Assembly (NCBI RefSeq): GCF_001644015.1
Contig: NZ_LUUI01000095.1
Coordinates: 124,001-188,000, forward strand
Direction: 5' to 3'
DNA from: Methylomonas lenta
Lineage (GTDB): Bacteria; Pseudomonadota; Gammaproteobacteria; Methylococcales; Methylomonadaceae
Length of the DNA stretch: 64,000 bases
In this document: piece by piece, positions 53,518 to 63,468 of the stretch
Position numbering within the stretch: the first letter of the stretch is position 1
Layout of the letters: every line of letters begins with the position of its first letter
The notes under the pieces: generated by a model
Databases searched by the model: none
What the model was told of the DNA's origin: nothing
The model's input: only the letters and a program-made list of their open reading frames with translations
Translations under genes and position numbers: made by a program

Positions 53518-56037
53518 ATGGGATGTTCGGCTTGTATTTATTTAGCTGGCTTTTTAACTAAAGCCACAATTGTCAGGAAGATGACAGGCGGCCTATGGGT
53601 GGTTGCGCAAAAAATAGGGTTGATCGTGGCTTTTGTGCTTGGTGTTGGTGTCTCGCCAGCCGTTTTCGCCGCGCAGCAAGCCATTGAATACAATATTCCC
53701 GCACAAAGTCTGAATAATGCCTTGATCAAGTTTGCCGCCGAGGCAAATCTGGCGTTGATTTTCTCGGCGGATATGGTTCGCGGCATCCAGGTTGAGGCAT
53801 TAAACGGCCTGATGACGGCAGAGCAAGCGTTGAACAGCTTGCTAAAAAATACGGGATTCAGCTATCGCTTTGTTGATGCCAACACCGTAACTTTGACGCA
53901 GAGCGAAGCTGCCGCCCTGCCATCGTTTGAGCCTGTCCCGCCGACAATCATGGACTCAGTGACGGTACTTGGCGACACCGCCAGCGGTTACGACGCAGTA
54001 ATCGGCAGCTTAATTCAGGACCAAGACCCCAAAAGCTATCGGGCCAGCGATGCCATCACCGCGACTCGTACCGATACACCGGTCAAACAAATTCCCCAAT
54101 CCATACAAACCATCAAACGTTCGTTGATTGATGATCAGCAAAATATTACCGTCAGCGAAGCTTTATACAATGTCAGTGGTGTAGTGCCGCGCCAGATATT
54201 GTATGCCCCTGTGATTGAAGGCACTTTGGTACGCGGCTTCAGAGCGGAGCAGTTGCTGGATGGTTTTAACCAATATTACAATCCCGGCGATCGGGAAAGC
54301 ATGGTTAACCTGGAGCGGATAGAAGTACTGAAAGGCTCGAATGCGGTGTTGTATGGCGGTGGTTCGGGTTCGCCGGTGGGCGGCGTGGTTAATCTGATAT
54401 CTAAATTGCCCAAAGCCGAGGCAGCGACCGAAATGGGCTTCAAAATGGGTAGCTATGAATTCTATCAACCTTATTTCGACTGGAACCAGCCGCTGACGGA
54501 TGACTTGTTATTTCGTATGACGGGCGAATATACCGACTCAGCCAGTTATGTGAATGTTATTCAAACTCAGCGATTTAACATCAACCCAACGCTGGTCTTT
54601 ACCAATCACCATACCACTACGCTCATCCTGCAAGGTAAAGTCTCACGTTGGGAGCAGCCCGATTATCAAGGCCTGCCGGCAACCGGCACTCTGGCAGGTG
54701 ACTTTCGCATTCATCCAGCGACCTTTGTCGGCCCCACCGACATTCCTGACAGTTATTCAAACTCTGATAGCGTTTGGGGGGCGCTGGACCACAAAATCAA
54801 TGCCGTCTGGTCGTTGAGTTTTAAAGCCCGTTACGCGTATTCCGAATTCGACGAGAAAGTGCAAAGCCTGTTTGGTCGTGATGGCTTTGTGGCGGACTCG
54901 CCGTTAATGCCGCCTTCCACATGGGCGCTGGCTAATGTGGAATTGTTTCAGCGCCAGAAACAGTTCAGCGTGCTGGGGAACACGCTGGCAACGTTCGAAA
55001 TCGGCCCCAGCGAGAATACTCTGTTGTTTGGCGCCGATTACAGCGAGCTGGACGATCAAGGGTTTATCAATGCCGGTTTTGGCCGGTATGGACTAGGCGT
55101 AGGCACGGTGGATTTGCAGGCACCGGAATTTCCGGTGGCATTCAACACTCCTGGCACATCAATCAACAGCCCGTCTGTTAAGAACACCACTTACGGTGGT
55201 TATGTGCAGTTGCAAAGCTCTTTTTACAAGCGCTTTCATCAATTGTTTAGTCTCAGGCTGGGCAGTCTTGAAATCGATTTCCAGGATAAAACCAGCGGCG
55301 GGGCAGCCAAAACCCAAACGCTCAAACCGTTACCGCGTGTCGGTGGTGTATTTGATGTCACCGATGCTGTTTCTGTCTTCGCCAGTTATAGCGAAGGCAT
55401 GCGCGGCCAGTCGTTCGTGAATTTTTCCGGGCCACCGCAGCCGGAATTGTCTCGGCAAATCGAGGCAGGTCTCAAGTTCGATTTCTCCGGCGAATTGAGT
55501 GGACAGATGGCGGTTTATCAAATTGATCGCAGTAACGTAGCGGTGACAGATATCCAGGACCCTGGTTTACGCTCAATCGCCGCTGGACAGCAACGTTCGC
55601 GCGGTTTTGAAACAGATTTGATTTGGCAGCCCTATGAAGAAATCGGTGTGCTTGCCAATTACGCCCACACGCAGGCAGAGTTTACTGATGATCTGGCCGG
55701 CGTGTCGGCCGGCAACCAGCTGGCCATGGTGCCCGAAAATTCGGGCCGGCTGTGGGCTAATTACCGCTTTCAACAGTCCGCATTGAAAGGCTTGAATGTG
55801 GGGTTTGGGGTTTATCTCCGCACCGGCGCCTACCTGTCCAACGATAATGCGTTCAAAACCGGCGGCTACCATAGTTTCGATGCCGCCATTGCCTACGAAA
55901 CCCAACAATTCAAACTGGCGACCACAGTTAAAAACCTCACCGGTGAAGACTACTTTCAACCTTACGGTTACTTTACTGGTCGTGTTGTGCCCGCCAGCGG
56001 TGCATCGGTGTTTGTATCGGTGGCAGTGAAATTTTAG
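53518..56037 (+). CDS. TonB-dependent siderophore receptor with N-terminal signalling domain
   Basis: Up to 839 residues. The first 21 residues may be excess, since an ATG at 53581 (MTGGLWVV) starts just before the signal peptide (cleavage near VFA). Next come a secretin/TonB short N-terminal signalling domain (IPAQSLNNALIKFAAEANLALIFS), a plug (KQIPQSIQTIKRSLIDDQQN; GGGSGSPVGGVVNLISK) and a 22-strand barrel ending VSVAVKF with terminal Phe. The signalling domain matches the FecI/FecR pair upstream. The barrel is FpvA/FhuE-like, so a ferric siderophore is the likely ligand. Confidence 0.94.
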   Translation: MGCSACIYLAGFLTKATIVRKMTGGLWVVAQKIGLIVAFVLGVGVSPAVFAAQQAIEYNIPAQSLNNALIKFAAEANLALIFSADMVRGIQVEALNGLMTAEQALNSLLKNTGFSYRFVDANTVTLTQSEAAALPSFEPVPPTIMDSVTVLGDTASGYDAVIGSLIQDQDPKSYRASDAITATRTDTPVKQIPQSIQTIKRSLIDDQQNITVSEALYNVSGVVPRQILYAPVIEGTLVRGFRAEQLLDGFNQYYNPGDRESMVNLERIEVLKGSNAVLYGGGSGSPVGGVVNLISKLPKAEAATEMGFKMGSYEFYQPYFDWNQPLTDDLLFRMTGEYTDSASYVNVIQTQRFNINPTLVFTNHHTTTLILQGKVSRWEQPDYQGLPATGTLAGDFRIHPATFVGPTDIPDSYSNSDSVWGALDHKINAVWSLSFKARYAYSEFDEKVQSLFGRDGFVADSPLMPPSTWALANVELFQRQKQFSVLGNTLATFEIGPSENTLLFGADYSELDDQGFINAGFGRYGLGVGTVDLQAPEFPVAFNTPGTSINSPSVKNTTYGGYVQLQSSFYKRFHQLFSLRLGSLEIDFQDKTSGGAAKTQTLKPLPRVGGVFDVTDAVSVFASYSEGMRGQSFVNFSGPPQPELSRQIEAGLKFDFSGELSGQMAVYQIDRSNVAVTDIQDPGLRSIAAGQQRSRGFETDLIWQPYEEIGVLANYAHTQAEFTDDLAGVSAGNQLAMVPENSGRLWANYRFQQSALKGLNVGFGVYLRTGAYLSNDNAFKTGGYHSFDAAIAYETQQFKLATTVKNLTGEDYFQPYGYFTGRVVPASGASVFVSVAVKF

Positions 56038-56159
56038 AACGGGGTTGTTTTTACCGAGATATGACGCTTTTTGAAAAGTTTTTTCTTACTTTTGGTAGTC
56101 GTTTTTTGTGTTCGTACGGTTTAGTACTAGAAGAGTAATGGTTTCTGCAAACGGTTATG

Positions 56160-56262
56160 CCTTTCCCTATTAACCGGGAACCCTCTTCTTCGCCACATTC
56201 GTCGTAAGGCGGAGCCGGAAAGCCACGGGTCTTGGAATGATGAGACAGCCGAGCTGCCATTC
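56160..56262 (+). promoter_or_regulatory. c-di-GMP-I (GEMM)-like riboswitch candidate
   Basis: GGAAAGCCACGGGTCTT at 56217-56233 and ACAGCCGAGCTGCC at 56245-56258 resemble the 3' half of class I c-di-GMP riboswitches. An upstream hairpin (CTTCGCC with GGCGGAG) sits where P1b would be. The 5' half diverges from consensus. It lies about 80 bp before a sorting-tail surface protein gene. The remaining 56038-56159 shows nothing further. Confidence 0.45.
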
Positions 56263-56342
56263 AACGATAAGCCGAATCATGACCGGTAAATCGACAGATT
56301 GAATGCCTAAATTTGATGCCCACTTTTAATTTAAGGAAAAAA

Positions 56343-57170
56343 ATGAACAATCACCAAGTGAAAACTCTGTTTGCGGCTTTAGCCGTTACAGTTGCATTGA
56401 TACCAACCAGTGCGAGCGCTATTTCCCTGAGCGCAGCAACAGGCGGAACGTTTACATTTAACCTGGACAGTGCCGCGCTAGGAAACTATGTGGGTGGCAG
56501 TGCTTCGGGGACTAATAACTACTACCTATCCTCATTTGCCAATACCGCAGCTTCCGATCCCACGGTAGTCACAACTGCTGCTTTCTCTTCCACTATAGAT
56601 GCGACGCAAATTTCAGCGACTAATTTGGTGCATGACCTTACCTCGGTTGGTACTGATCCAACCGGTCAGGCCAGCGGTCGGCATGTTAAAGCAACCACGG
56701 CAGGCTTTAGCATAGATTCAAGCACACTGGCTGGCGTTGCCGGTGAAAAGCTGGGTATGACCGGTATGCAAGGTTTTTATATTCCGGACTTCGGTGGCAA
56801 CCCCAGCAAAATGTATACTGCCGATTTTTCGCTTCAGTTTGACTTTAACCGCGCCAGCAATGTCACATCAGCATCAGGGTGGTACCTGAATAATAATGCT
56901 GGATTCACTTTGGACACCTACGATTTAGCCAATTTAAATGTAACCGTTGACGATGCGAATAACTGGCTATTGACAGGCGACCTGTTGATGGCACCAGGTT
57001 TAGCCGGTATGCTTATGGGGCCCTCTTATACTGACGTAGGGGGGTTTCAGTTAGGAGTTGGTTCGTATGCGACATCCCCAGTACCTGTCCCAGCCGCAGC
57101 TTGGCTGTTTGGTGGCGGTCTGTTGAGCTTACTTGGGGCTGTGCGTAAAAAGTCCGTGGTTTCGGCATAA
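56343..57170 (+). CDS. Secreted protein with VPxPAAAWLFG-type C-terminal sorting tail
   Basis: A 275-residue protein from the ATG of MNNHQVKTLF, after AAGGAAAAA. A signal peptide (cleavage near SASA, about residue 26) precedes a low-complexity Ser/Thr/Asn/Gly-rich body with no Cys. It ends VPVPAAAWLFGGGLLSLLGAVRKK, the VPLPAAAWLFGSG variant of PEP-CTERM tails, recognised by an exosortase-type sorting system. It is probably an exported, processed surface or matrix protein. The body has no known enzyme motif. Confidence 0.88.
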   Translation: MNNHQVKTLFAALAVTVALIPTSASAISLSAATGGTFTFNLDSAALGNYVGGSASGTNNYYLSSFANTAASDPTVVTTAAFSSTIDATQISATNLVHDLTSVGTDPTGQASGRHVKATTAGFSIDSSTLAGVAGEKLGMTGMQGFYIPDFGGNPSKMYTADFSLQFDFNRASNVTSASGWYLNNNAGFTLDTYDLANLNVTVDDANNWLLTGDLLMAPGLAGMLMGPSYTDVGGFQLGVGSYATSPVPVPAAAWLFGGGLLSLLGAVRKKSVVSA

Positions 57171-57221
57171 TTTAAGTCAGACAGAAGGATGGCCTGGAGT
57201 TTATGCTTGTGCTGGCTCCAG

Positions 57222-57253
57222 GCACCTAAATCAGCAGCTGCTGATTTAGGTGC
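57222..57253. repeat. Perfect 32-nt palindrome
   Basis: GCACCTAAATCAGCAG followed directly by its exact reverse complement, with no spacer. It lies inside a larger partial hairpin (GCCTGGAG/CTCCAGGC just before it). It may act as the terminator of the sorting-tail gene or as a cruciform, although no T run follows. Confidence 0.8.
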
Positions 57254-57494
57254 ACTTTCCTCGTGCTTGGTCTTTTTTACTAATGGTTTCTTATTTTGTA
57301 AGGACTTCGTCGCCGATACGCCGGGTGTTGTTCTTCGCAGAGGACTATGTCCAGATGTTGGCTATTACATGCCACCATAGAGACTCCGCATCAAATGAGG
57401 TTGCAGGTTTTAATCTGACCCTAATCAAAGCTTAAGTGGTTTTTAAGTAACTCTGTATAGACTTTGCCAAAATTTAATAACTTGCGGAGTAATT

Positions 57495-57680
57495 ATGCAC
57501 AACTCGAATATTTTAACGGAACAAAATATCAGACATACAGGAATTGTCAGCAATGCATATGTCACAATTGATGGCATCGTCAAATATTGCATAACAGCTC
57601 CGCTGCTTGAGCTGCCTGTCGATTTTAAGGAATGGTATAAATCAACCTGTAGTAACTCTTCTCAACCTTGTCAAATCTAA
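57495..57680 (+). CDS. Hypothetical 61-residue protein
   Basis: The frame has an ATG with TGCGGAG at a good distance. It encodes MHNSNILTEQNIRHTGIVSNAYVTIDG and a C-terminal part with two Cys (KSTCSNSSQPC). I recognise no family and there is no signal peptide. The rest of 57254-57844 holds no other gene that I can support. Confidence 0.35.
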   Translation: MHNSNILTEQNIRHTGIVSNAYVTIDGIVKYCITAPLLELPVDFKEWYKSTCSNSSQPCQI

Positions 57681-57844
57681 CTGCAAATGCTTGGTGTCGG
57701 TATGCTTTAGCCGAATGGCCGATGGCGGATAGTGCCATTCGGAGATGACTTTTTAAGAGCGTAAGCCAAAGTATCATGCAGAAACTTAACCAGTCCCTGC
57801 TAGTTTGAAAGATCCATATCTGCCTGGTTTTTTAAACTTGTCTA

Positions 57845-59941
57845 TCAAATTACCATCTCTGCTTGCAATAATTTAATCTGATCTCTGACATGGGCCGCAT
57901 CTTCAAACTCCAGATTTTTGGCATGCTGGTACATTTTTTCTTCCAGTTGTTTCAAAAGCTTGGCGGCTTGTTTGGGTGTCATGGCTTTGTATTCGCTGCC
58001 AGGCTCGGCGACTTTGGCGCGGGCGCTGGAGATAGAGCCGCCGGAGCCGGGGATTGCCAGTTCCAAAATGTCGGTGACCGATTTGAAGATGGTTTTCGGT
58101 TGGATGTTGTGTTCCAGGTTAAAAATAATCTGTTTGGCGCGGCGGCGTTCTGTTTCATCAATGGCTTGCTGCATGGAGCGGGTGATTTTGTCGCCGTAGA
58201 GGATGGCTTTGCCGTTGACGTTGCGGGCAGCGCGACCTATGGTTTGCACCAAGGACACCACGGAACGTAAAAAACCTTCTTTGTCGGCATCCAAAATTGC
58301 CACCAAGGATACCTCAGGGATATCCAAACCCTCACGCAGCAGGTTGATGCCCACCAGCACATCGAACACGCCCAGGCGCAAGTCGCGGATGATTTCCACC
58401 CGTTCCACGGTTTCTATATCCGAATGCAGATAACGGACCCTGATGTCGTGTTCCGTTAAATAGTCGGTTAAATCTTCCGACATGCGTTTAGTCAGGGTAG
58501 TGACCAGCACCCGTTCTTTCAACGCGGTGCGTTTGGTAATTTCGGAGAGTAAGTCATCTACCTGAGTGGTGGCTGGGCGTACCTCAATGAGTGGATCAAC
58601 CAGACCGGTTGGTCTGACAACCTGTTCGACGATGGCGCCGGAATGTTCTTTTTCGTAGAGGCTGGGAGTGGCGGATACGTAAATGCGCTGGCCGCAGATT
58701 GCTTCGAATTCGTCAAATTTCAGTGGTCGGTTATCTAGAGCAGAGGGCAAACGAAAACCATATTCCACCAGAGTTTCCTTGCGCGAGCGGTCACCTTTAT
58801 ACATGGCGCCGATTTGTGGCACGGTGACATGGCTTTCATCGATGATGACCAGAGCATCCTTGGGCAGATAATCGAACATGGTCGGCGGCGATTCACCGTC
58901 GGCGCGACTGGATAGGTGCCGGGAATAGTTTTCGATGCCGGAGCAGTAACCCACTTCCATAATCATTTCAATATCAAATAGGGTGCGCTGCTCCAGGCGT
59001 TGGGCTTCCACCAGTTTGTGATTGTCGCGCAACTGCTGCAGGCGTTCGACCAGTTCAATCTTGATTTTTTCCACCGCGATTAATAACTGCTCACGGGGAG
59101 TGACGTAATGGCTTTTGGGGTACAGGGTAAAGCGGGCCATACGATGTAGTACTTCGCCGGTTAACGGGTCAAACATCGATAACCGTTCGATTTCATCATC
59201 GAACAGTTCGATGCGCAAAGCCTGTTCTTCCGATTCAGCCGGAAACACGTCGATCACTTCGCCGCGAACTCGGTAGGTGGCCCGTCGCAGTTCGGTGTCG
59301 TTGCGGGTGTATTGCATCTCGGCCAGACGGCGCAGGATATCACGCTGTTTGATCATGTCGCCGCGCACCAAGTGCAGCACCATTTTGAAATAGGATTCCG
59401 GCTCGCCCAGGCCATAAATCGCCGATACAGTGGCCACTACAATGGTGTCGCGCCGTTCCAGCAAGGCCTTGGTGGCGGATAATCGCATTTGCTCGATATG
59501 CTGATTTAATGAGGCGTCTTTGTCGATAAAGGTATCGGAAGCCGGGATATAGGCTTCCGGCTGGTAATAGTCGTAATACGATACAAAATACTCGACGCTG
59601 TTTTCCGGAAAAAACTCCTTCATCTCGCCATAGAGCTGCGCAGCCAGGGTTTTATTTGGAGCCATGATCATGGCCGGGCGCTGGGTTTGCTGGATCACAT
59701 TGGCAATGGTAAATGTCTTGCCGGAACCGGTCACGCCCAGCAAAGTTTGATGCACTTCACCGTCATTGATGCCAGTCACCAATTTTTGAATGGCGGTTGG
59801 CTGGTCGCCGGCTGGTTGATAATGGCTTTGGATTTTGAAAGGTTTTTGCATGGTTTGGCCGGAATTCGAAGCAGATAGCGGTTCGGCTATTATGCCAGTT
59901 ATAGCTGATTGGCTGATTTCCATGCGGCGTTTATCAGACAT
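57845..59941 (-). CDS. uvrB: Excinuclease ABC subunit UvrB
   Basis: UvrB verifies DNA damage and opens the helix for UvrC. It is 698 residues from the ATG at 59941, which has a CAGAGGG ribosome site. Family members usually begin near [21 protein letters not shown] (59851), so there is a 30-residue N-terminal extension or a later start. Walker [11 protein letters not shown], the beta-hairpin [12 protein letters not shown], helicase motifs VI (QTIGRAARN) and the C-terminal UVR motif ([24 protein letters not shown]) are intact. Confidence 0.97.
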   Translation of the reverse strand: MSDKRRMEISQSAITGIIAEPLSASNSGQTMQKPFKIQSHYQPAGDQPTAIQKLVTGINDGEVHQTLLGVTGSGKTFTIANVIQQTQRPAMIMAPNKTLAAQLYGEMKEFFPENSVEYFVSYYDYYQPEAYIPASDTFIDKDASLNQHIEQMRLSATKALLERRDTIVVATVSAIYGLGEPESYFKMVLHLVRGDMIKQRDILRRLAEMQYTRNDTELRRATYRVRGEVIDVFPAESEEQALRIELFDDEIERLSMFDPLTGEVLHRMARFTLYPKSHYVTPREQLLIAVEKIKIELVERLQQLRDNHKLVEAQRLEQRTLFDIEMIMEVGYCSGIENYSRHLSSRADGESPPTMFDYLPKDALVIIDESHVTVPQIGAMYKGDRSRKETLVEYGFRLPSALDNRPLKFDEFEAICGQRIYVSATPSLYEKEHSGAIVEQVVRPTGLVDPLIEVRPATTQVDDLLSEITKRTALKERVLVTTLTKRMSEDLTDYLTEHDIRVRYLHSDIETVERVEIIRDLRLGVFDVLVGINLLREGLDIPEVSLVAILDADKEGFLRSVVSLVQTIGRAARNVNGKAILYGDKITRSMQQAIDETERRRAKQIIFNLEHNIQPKTIFKSVTDILELAIPGSGGSISSARAKVAEPGSEYKAMTPKQAAKLLKQLEEKMYQHAKNLEFEDAAHVRDQIKLLQAEMVI

Positions 59942-60036
59942 AAACCCTCTGAGTTAAGTCATTAAAGTTTTTTACAAATAGTCGCATTAGGGCTATATTC
60001 AAAAAATGTTTTTTGCGGAATTAGCCCGGCTTTGCC

Positions 60037-60546
60037 ATGCAGATAACCAGCGTTGCCTATAACAACAGCCAATTAATCAATCGCTATCAAACGCAGACTA
60101 AATCTCAGTCTGCTGAAGGCGAGGGCAAAGTTGCGGCTGACAAAAGCCAAATTCAAGAATTCGATCCCAGGCAGCAAAGCGAAATCCAAGCCTTAAAAGA
60201 TCGTGATCGCGAAGTACGCAATCACGAGCAAGCCCATGTGAGTGCAGCTGGCGGTATTGCCGTTAGTGGCGCCAGTTTTCAATTCGTCACCGGTCCCGAT
60301 GGGCAGCGGTACGCTACTGGTGGAGAAGTAGGTATCGATACCTCGGCTGTTGCCAACGACCCGGCAGCCACACTGCGCAAAGCAGAAACCATCCGACGTG
60401 CTGCGCTGGCGCCCGCCCAGCCGTCGTCTCAGGATTATAGTGTGGCCAGCAAAGCTGCAGCAATGGCAAACAAAGCCAGTGTGGAGCTGCTGCGTGTACA
60501 ACAAGGTTCAGCAGATAGTGGTTCTCAATTGGATGTCACTGTCTGA
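60037..60546 (+). CDS. SprA-related putative metalloprotease-like protein
   Basis: A 169-residue protein of the SprA-related family: a disordered N-terminus and then VRNHEQAHVSAAGGIAVSGASFQFVTGPDGQRYATGGEVGID. The HEQAH motif resembles the HExxH zinc-peptidase core. It is widespread but functionally unassigned. It stands alone between uvrB (divergent) and the convergent PilZ gene. No signal peptide is seen. Confidence 0.82.
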   Translation: MQITSVAYNNSQLINRYQTQTKSQSAEGEGKVAADKSQIQEFDPRQQSEIQALKDRDREVRNHEQAHVSAAGGIAVSGASFQFVTGPDGQRYATGGEVGIDTSAVANDPAATLRKAETIRRAALAPAQPSSQDYSVASKAAAMANKASVELLRVQQGSADSGSQLDVTV

Positions 60547-60552
60547 TCCAGC

Positions 60553-60819
60553 TTAGGAAAACTCAACCCCAAAGCCTACACCGGCTTCTATTCGGACGAC
60601 TTGTGTGCTGCGTATAGGTGCATCTTCAATTTCTGTGGTTTGCACTTCCACACTGGCTCCAAGCTCGGGTATTAAATCTGCTGGGCACATCAGAAATACG
60701 CCTGTTTCCGAAAAGTCCCGCATATCGGCAAAAAATTCTTCAGAGTGAGTTGGGGAGAATACTCTGATTTTTGCGCGGTGTTTGAGTCGCGGACATCGAC
60801 GTTTATCATGTTCGTTCAC
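60553..60819 (-). CDS. PilZ-domain c-di-GMP receptor
   Basis: An 88-residue single-domain protein with the PilZ c-di-GMP motifs: RRCPRLKHRAKIRV (RxxxR-type) at the N-terminus, then DFSETGVFL (D-x-S-x-x-G). It ends normally with GFGVEFS. It could be a stand-alone effector of motility or surface export. With the riboswitch candidate at 56160 it is the second c-di-GMP-related feature in this end of the window. Confidence 0.9.
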   Translation of the reverse strand: MNEHDKRRCPRLKHRAKIRVFSPTHSEEFFADMRDFSETGVFLMCPADLIPELGASVEVQTTEIEDAPIRSTQVVRIEAGVGFGVEFS

Positions 60820-61132
60820 GTCTTTCCTTATTAGTCATGATGAGTGAAGTGGCGTTCGCTAGACCGGAAGCCCTGAATTTGAGATTGCTTGAATTTAATA
60901 TTATCTCTTGATGAGGGACTTGCCAACAATCAGAAGTCCTAATAGTAAGAAAAAAATCAGCGATGTCAAAATATTGCTTAATCAGATTGGCTGATTTGTC
61001 ACCCCTTAATCATGCCTTAATCGCGGTAAAGCAGTATTTGGTGGATAATGGACATTAAATCTGAAATTTTCGATGGCTTTGGTAATGAGTTCTATATCAT
61101 TTTCAGGCCTTTAAACCTGCTAACTTAAATAC
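60820..61132. other. Intergenic region upstream of mrcB
   Basis: I see no gene or RNA. AT-rich sequence may contain promoters for the two divergent genes, but no clear consensus stands out. Confidence 0.4.
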
Positions 61133-63466
61133 ATGGCAAGAAGACCCACAACCCGAACCCGTAAAGCTCCCAGTCGACGCAGAAAAAATAAACCAAAATC
61201 GTCCTGGTTGTTAAAGTTGCTGATTCCGCTGCTGTTAGTGGGCGGCTTTTTGTTATCAAGTTACATCGGTTATTTGGACTACACCGTTCGAGAACAATTC
61301 GAGGGTAAGCGTTGGTCAATACCAGCCCGGGTTTACGCCTGGCCAGTCGAGCTGTATGCCGGCCTGGACTATTCCAGTCAAAGCTTTGAAGATTTGTTAT
61401 TACAATTGCATTACCGCAAGGATGATCAGTTGGCTGGAGAAGGCGCCTATAGCCTGAAAGGTGGTCGGGTTAATGTTAAGACGCGAGCCTTTAATTTTGG
61501 CGATAAACCACAGGAAAGCCGTAGTATCAGCGTTAATTTCTCCGGCGGTGTGATTGCTGGGATTACGGATGCCAGTAACGGTACCGATGTGGCGATTGTG
61601 CGCATGGATCCGGTGCAGATTGGCAGCTTTTATCCGACCCGTAAAGAAGACAGGATTTTAATCAGACTGGACGAAGCGCCGACCAGCTTATTACAAGGAT
61701 TATTTTCTACCGAAGATCGTGATTTTTATCATCACTTCGGTGTGTCACCCAAAGGTATTCTGCGGGCACTCTGGGCTAATGTAAAAGCCGGTGGCATGGT
61801 ACAAGGCGGCAGTACCATTACCCAGCAATTGGTGAAAAACTTTTTCCTCACCTCCGAGCGCAGTCTGACCCGAAAAGTGAATGAGGCGCTGATGTCGTTA
61901 ATTCTGGAATATCACTACAGCAAGGATGAAATTCTGGAAGCCTATCTGAATGAGATTTTTCTGGGTCAAGATGGTGGCAGCGCGGTGCATGGTTTTGGTT
62001 TGGCCAGTGAGTTTTATTTTGGCCAGTCCCTGAAAACATTAAATTTGTCGCAGGTATCAACCCTGGTCGCTTTGGTGCGCGGACCGTCTTATTACGATCC
62101 AAGGCGTAATCAGGAACGGGCGACAGAGCGACGAAACTTGGTGCTGGACTCAATGCAGGCAGAAGGTTATATCGATGCTCAACAAGTCAGCGAGGCAAAA
62201 AAACAAGCCTTGGGTGTGGCATCAGTTACTCATCGTTCGGCAAATCGATATCCCGGGTTCATTGACTTGGTCAGGCGGCAATTAAAACAGGAATACAAAG
62301 AAGAGGATTTAACCTCGGAAGGCTTGCGCATCCTCACCACGCTGGATACCCGTGTGCAGGATACACTGGAGCAATCGATAGCTAAAAAACTGACACAGCT
62401 GGAAAAAAGCCCGAAAAGCAATGACCTGGAAACGGCAGCCATTGTTACCCGCCGAGATAGTGGCGAAATTGTGGCTTTAGCTAGCGGTCGTGATAACAAC
62501 GAATCCGGCTTTAATCGGGCGCTGGATGCCGTCAGACAGATAGGCTCATTGATTAAACCGGTGATTTATTTGACGGCACTGGAATATCCCGAGCGCTATA
62601 CCATTTCCACTTCTATCAGTGACACTCGCTTGGCCATTCCAGCTGAAAGAGGTAAAACCTGGTCGCCGGATAACTATGATCACCGAGAGCATGGTGAGGT
62701 TGCTTTGCATACAGCGTTGACCAATTCATACAATATGGCGGCTGTCAGAATAGGCATGGATGTCGGTTTGAGCCGGATTGCAAATAACTTGAAAAATATG
62801 GGGGTCAGCAGGCCAATTGATCTTTATCCATCAATGCTGCTGGGTGCCTTTCCTTTGACGCCGCTGGAAGTTACCCAGATTTATCAAACTTTGGCAGGGG
62901 ATGGTTATGCCACGCCGTTGCGCTCGATTAGAGCAGTCAATGCGGCAGACGGTAAAGCATTGCAAAGTTATCCCTACACTGTGCGTCAGGCGGTCGATCC
63001 GGCTGCAACCTTTATTACCAATACTATTTTACAAGATGTGATGCGGATTGGAACTGGGCGTTCAGCCTACAAATATATGCCAGCCGACATGAATCTGGTC
63101 GGTAAAACCGGCACCACCAATGAAATGCGCGACAGCTGGTTTGCCGGTTTTAGCGGCGATTATTTGTCGGTAGTCTGGGTAGGACGCGATGACAATAAAC
63201 CCACCGGGTTGACAGGCGGTAGCGGTGCCCTACAAATTTGGGCAGAGCTGATGCGTCAAATAAGCAAGCAGCCCGTGCAGTTGATAGCACCAGACAATGT
63301 GCAGATGAAATGGATCGATTCAATAAGCAATGGATTGACCGCTGAAAACTGTCCCGATGCCCAATTGCTGCCTTTTGTCGATGGCTCCGAACCCAGTGCA
63401 TACGCAGATTGCGGCTCCGCACCGGGTGCTGCTGAATCCTGGCTTAATAACTTAAATCCATTTTAA
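61133..63466 (+). CDS. mrcB: Penicillin-binding protein 1B
   Basis: A 777-residue bifunctional peptidoglycan synthase. A basic cytosolic N-terminus and one TM helix (residues ~26-45) precede a UB2H-like domain. The glycosyltransferase domain follows (STEDRDFYHHFGVSPKGILRA with catalytic Glu; GGSTITQQLVKN), then the transpeptidase with SxxK (GSLIKPVIYL), SxN (NSYNMAAV) and KTG (GKTGTTNEMRDSWFAGFSGDY). It stands 2 bp ahead of lolA. Confidence 0.96.
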   Translation: MARRPTTRTRKAPSRRRKNKPKSSWLLKLLIPLLLVGGFLLSSYIGYLDYTVREQFEGKRWSIPARVYAWPVELYAGLDYSSQSFEDLLLQLHYRKDDQLAGEGAYSLKGGRVNVKTRAFNFGDKPQESRSISVNFSGGVIAGITDASNGTDVAIVRMDPVQIGSFYPTRKEDRILIRLDEAPTSLLQGLFSTEDRDFYHHFGVSPKGILRALWANVKAGGMVQGGSTITQQLVKNFFLTSERSLTRKVNEALMSLILEYHYSKDEILEAYLNEIFLGQDGGSAVHGFGLASEFYFGQSLKTLNLSQVSTLVALVRGPSYYDPRRNQERATERRNLVLDSMQAEGYIDAQQVSEAKKQALGVASVTHRSANRYPGFIDLVRRQLKQEYKEEDLTSEGLRILTTLDTRVQDTLEQSIAKKLTQLEKSPKSNDLETAAIVTRRDSGEIVALASGRDNNESGFNRALDAVRQIGSLIKPVIYLTALEYPERYTISTSISDTRLAIPAERGKTWSPDNYDHREHGEVALHTALTNSYNMAAVRIGMDVGLSRIANNLKNMGVSRPIDLYPSMLLGAFPLTPLEVTQIYQTLAGDGYATPLRSIRAVNAADGKALQSYPYTVRQAVDPAATFITNTILQDVMRIGTGRSAYKYMPADMNLVGKTGTTNEMRDSWFAGFSGDYLSVVWVGRDDNKPTGLTGGSGALQIWAELMRQISKQPVQLIAPDNVQMKWIDSISNGLTAENCPDAQLLPFVDGSEPSAYADCGSAPGAAESWLNNLNPF

Positions 63467-63468
63467 TT

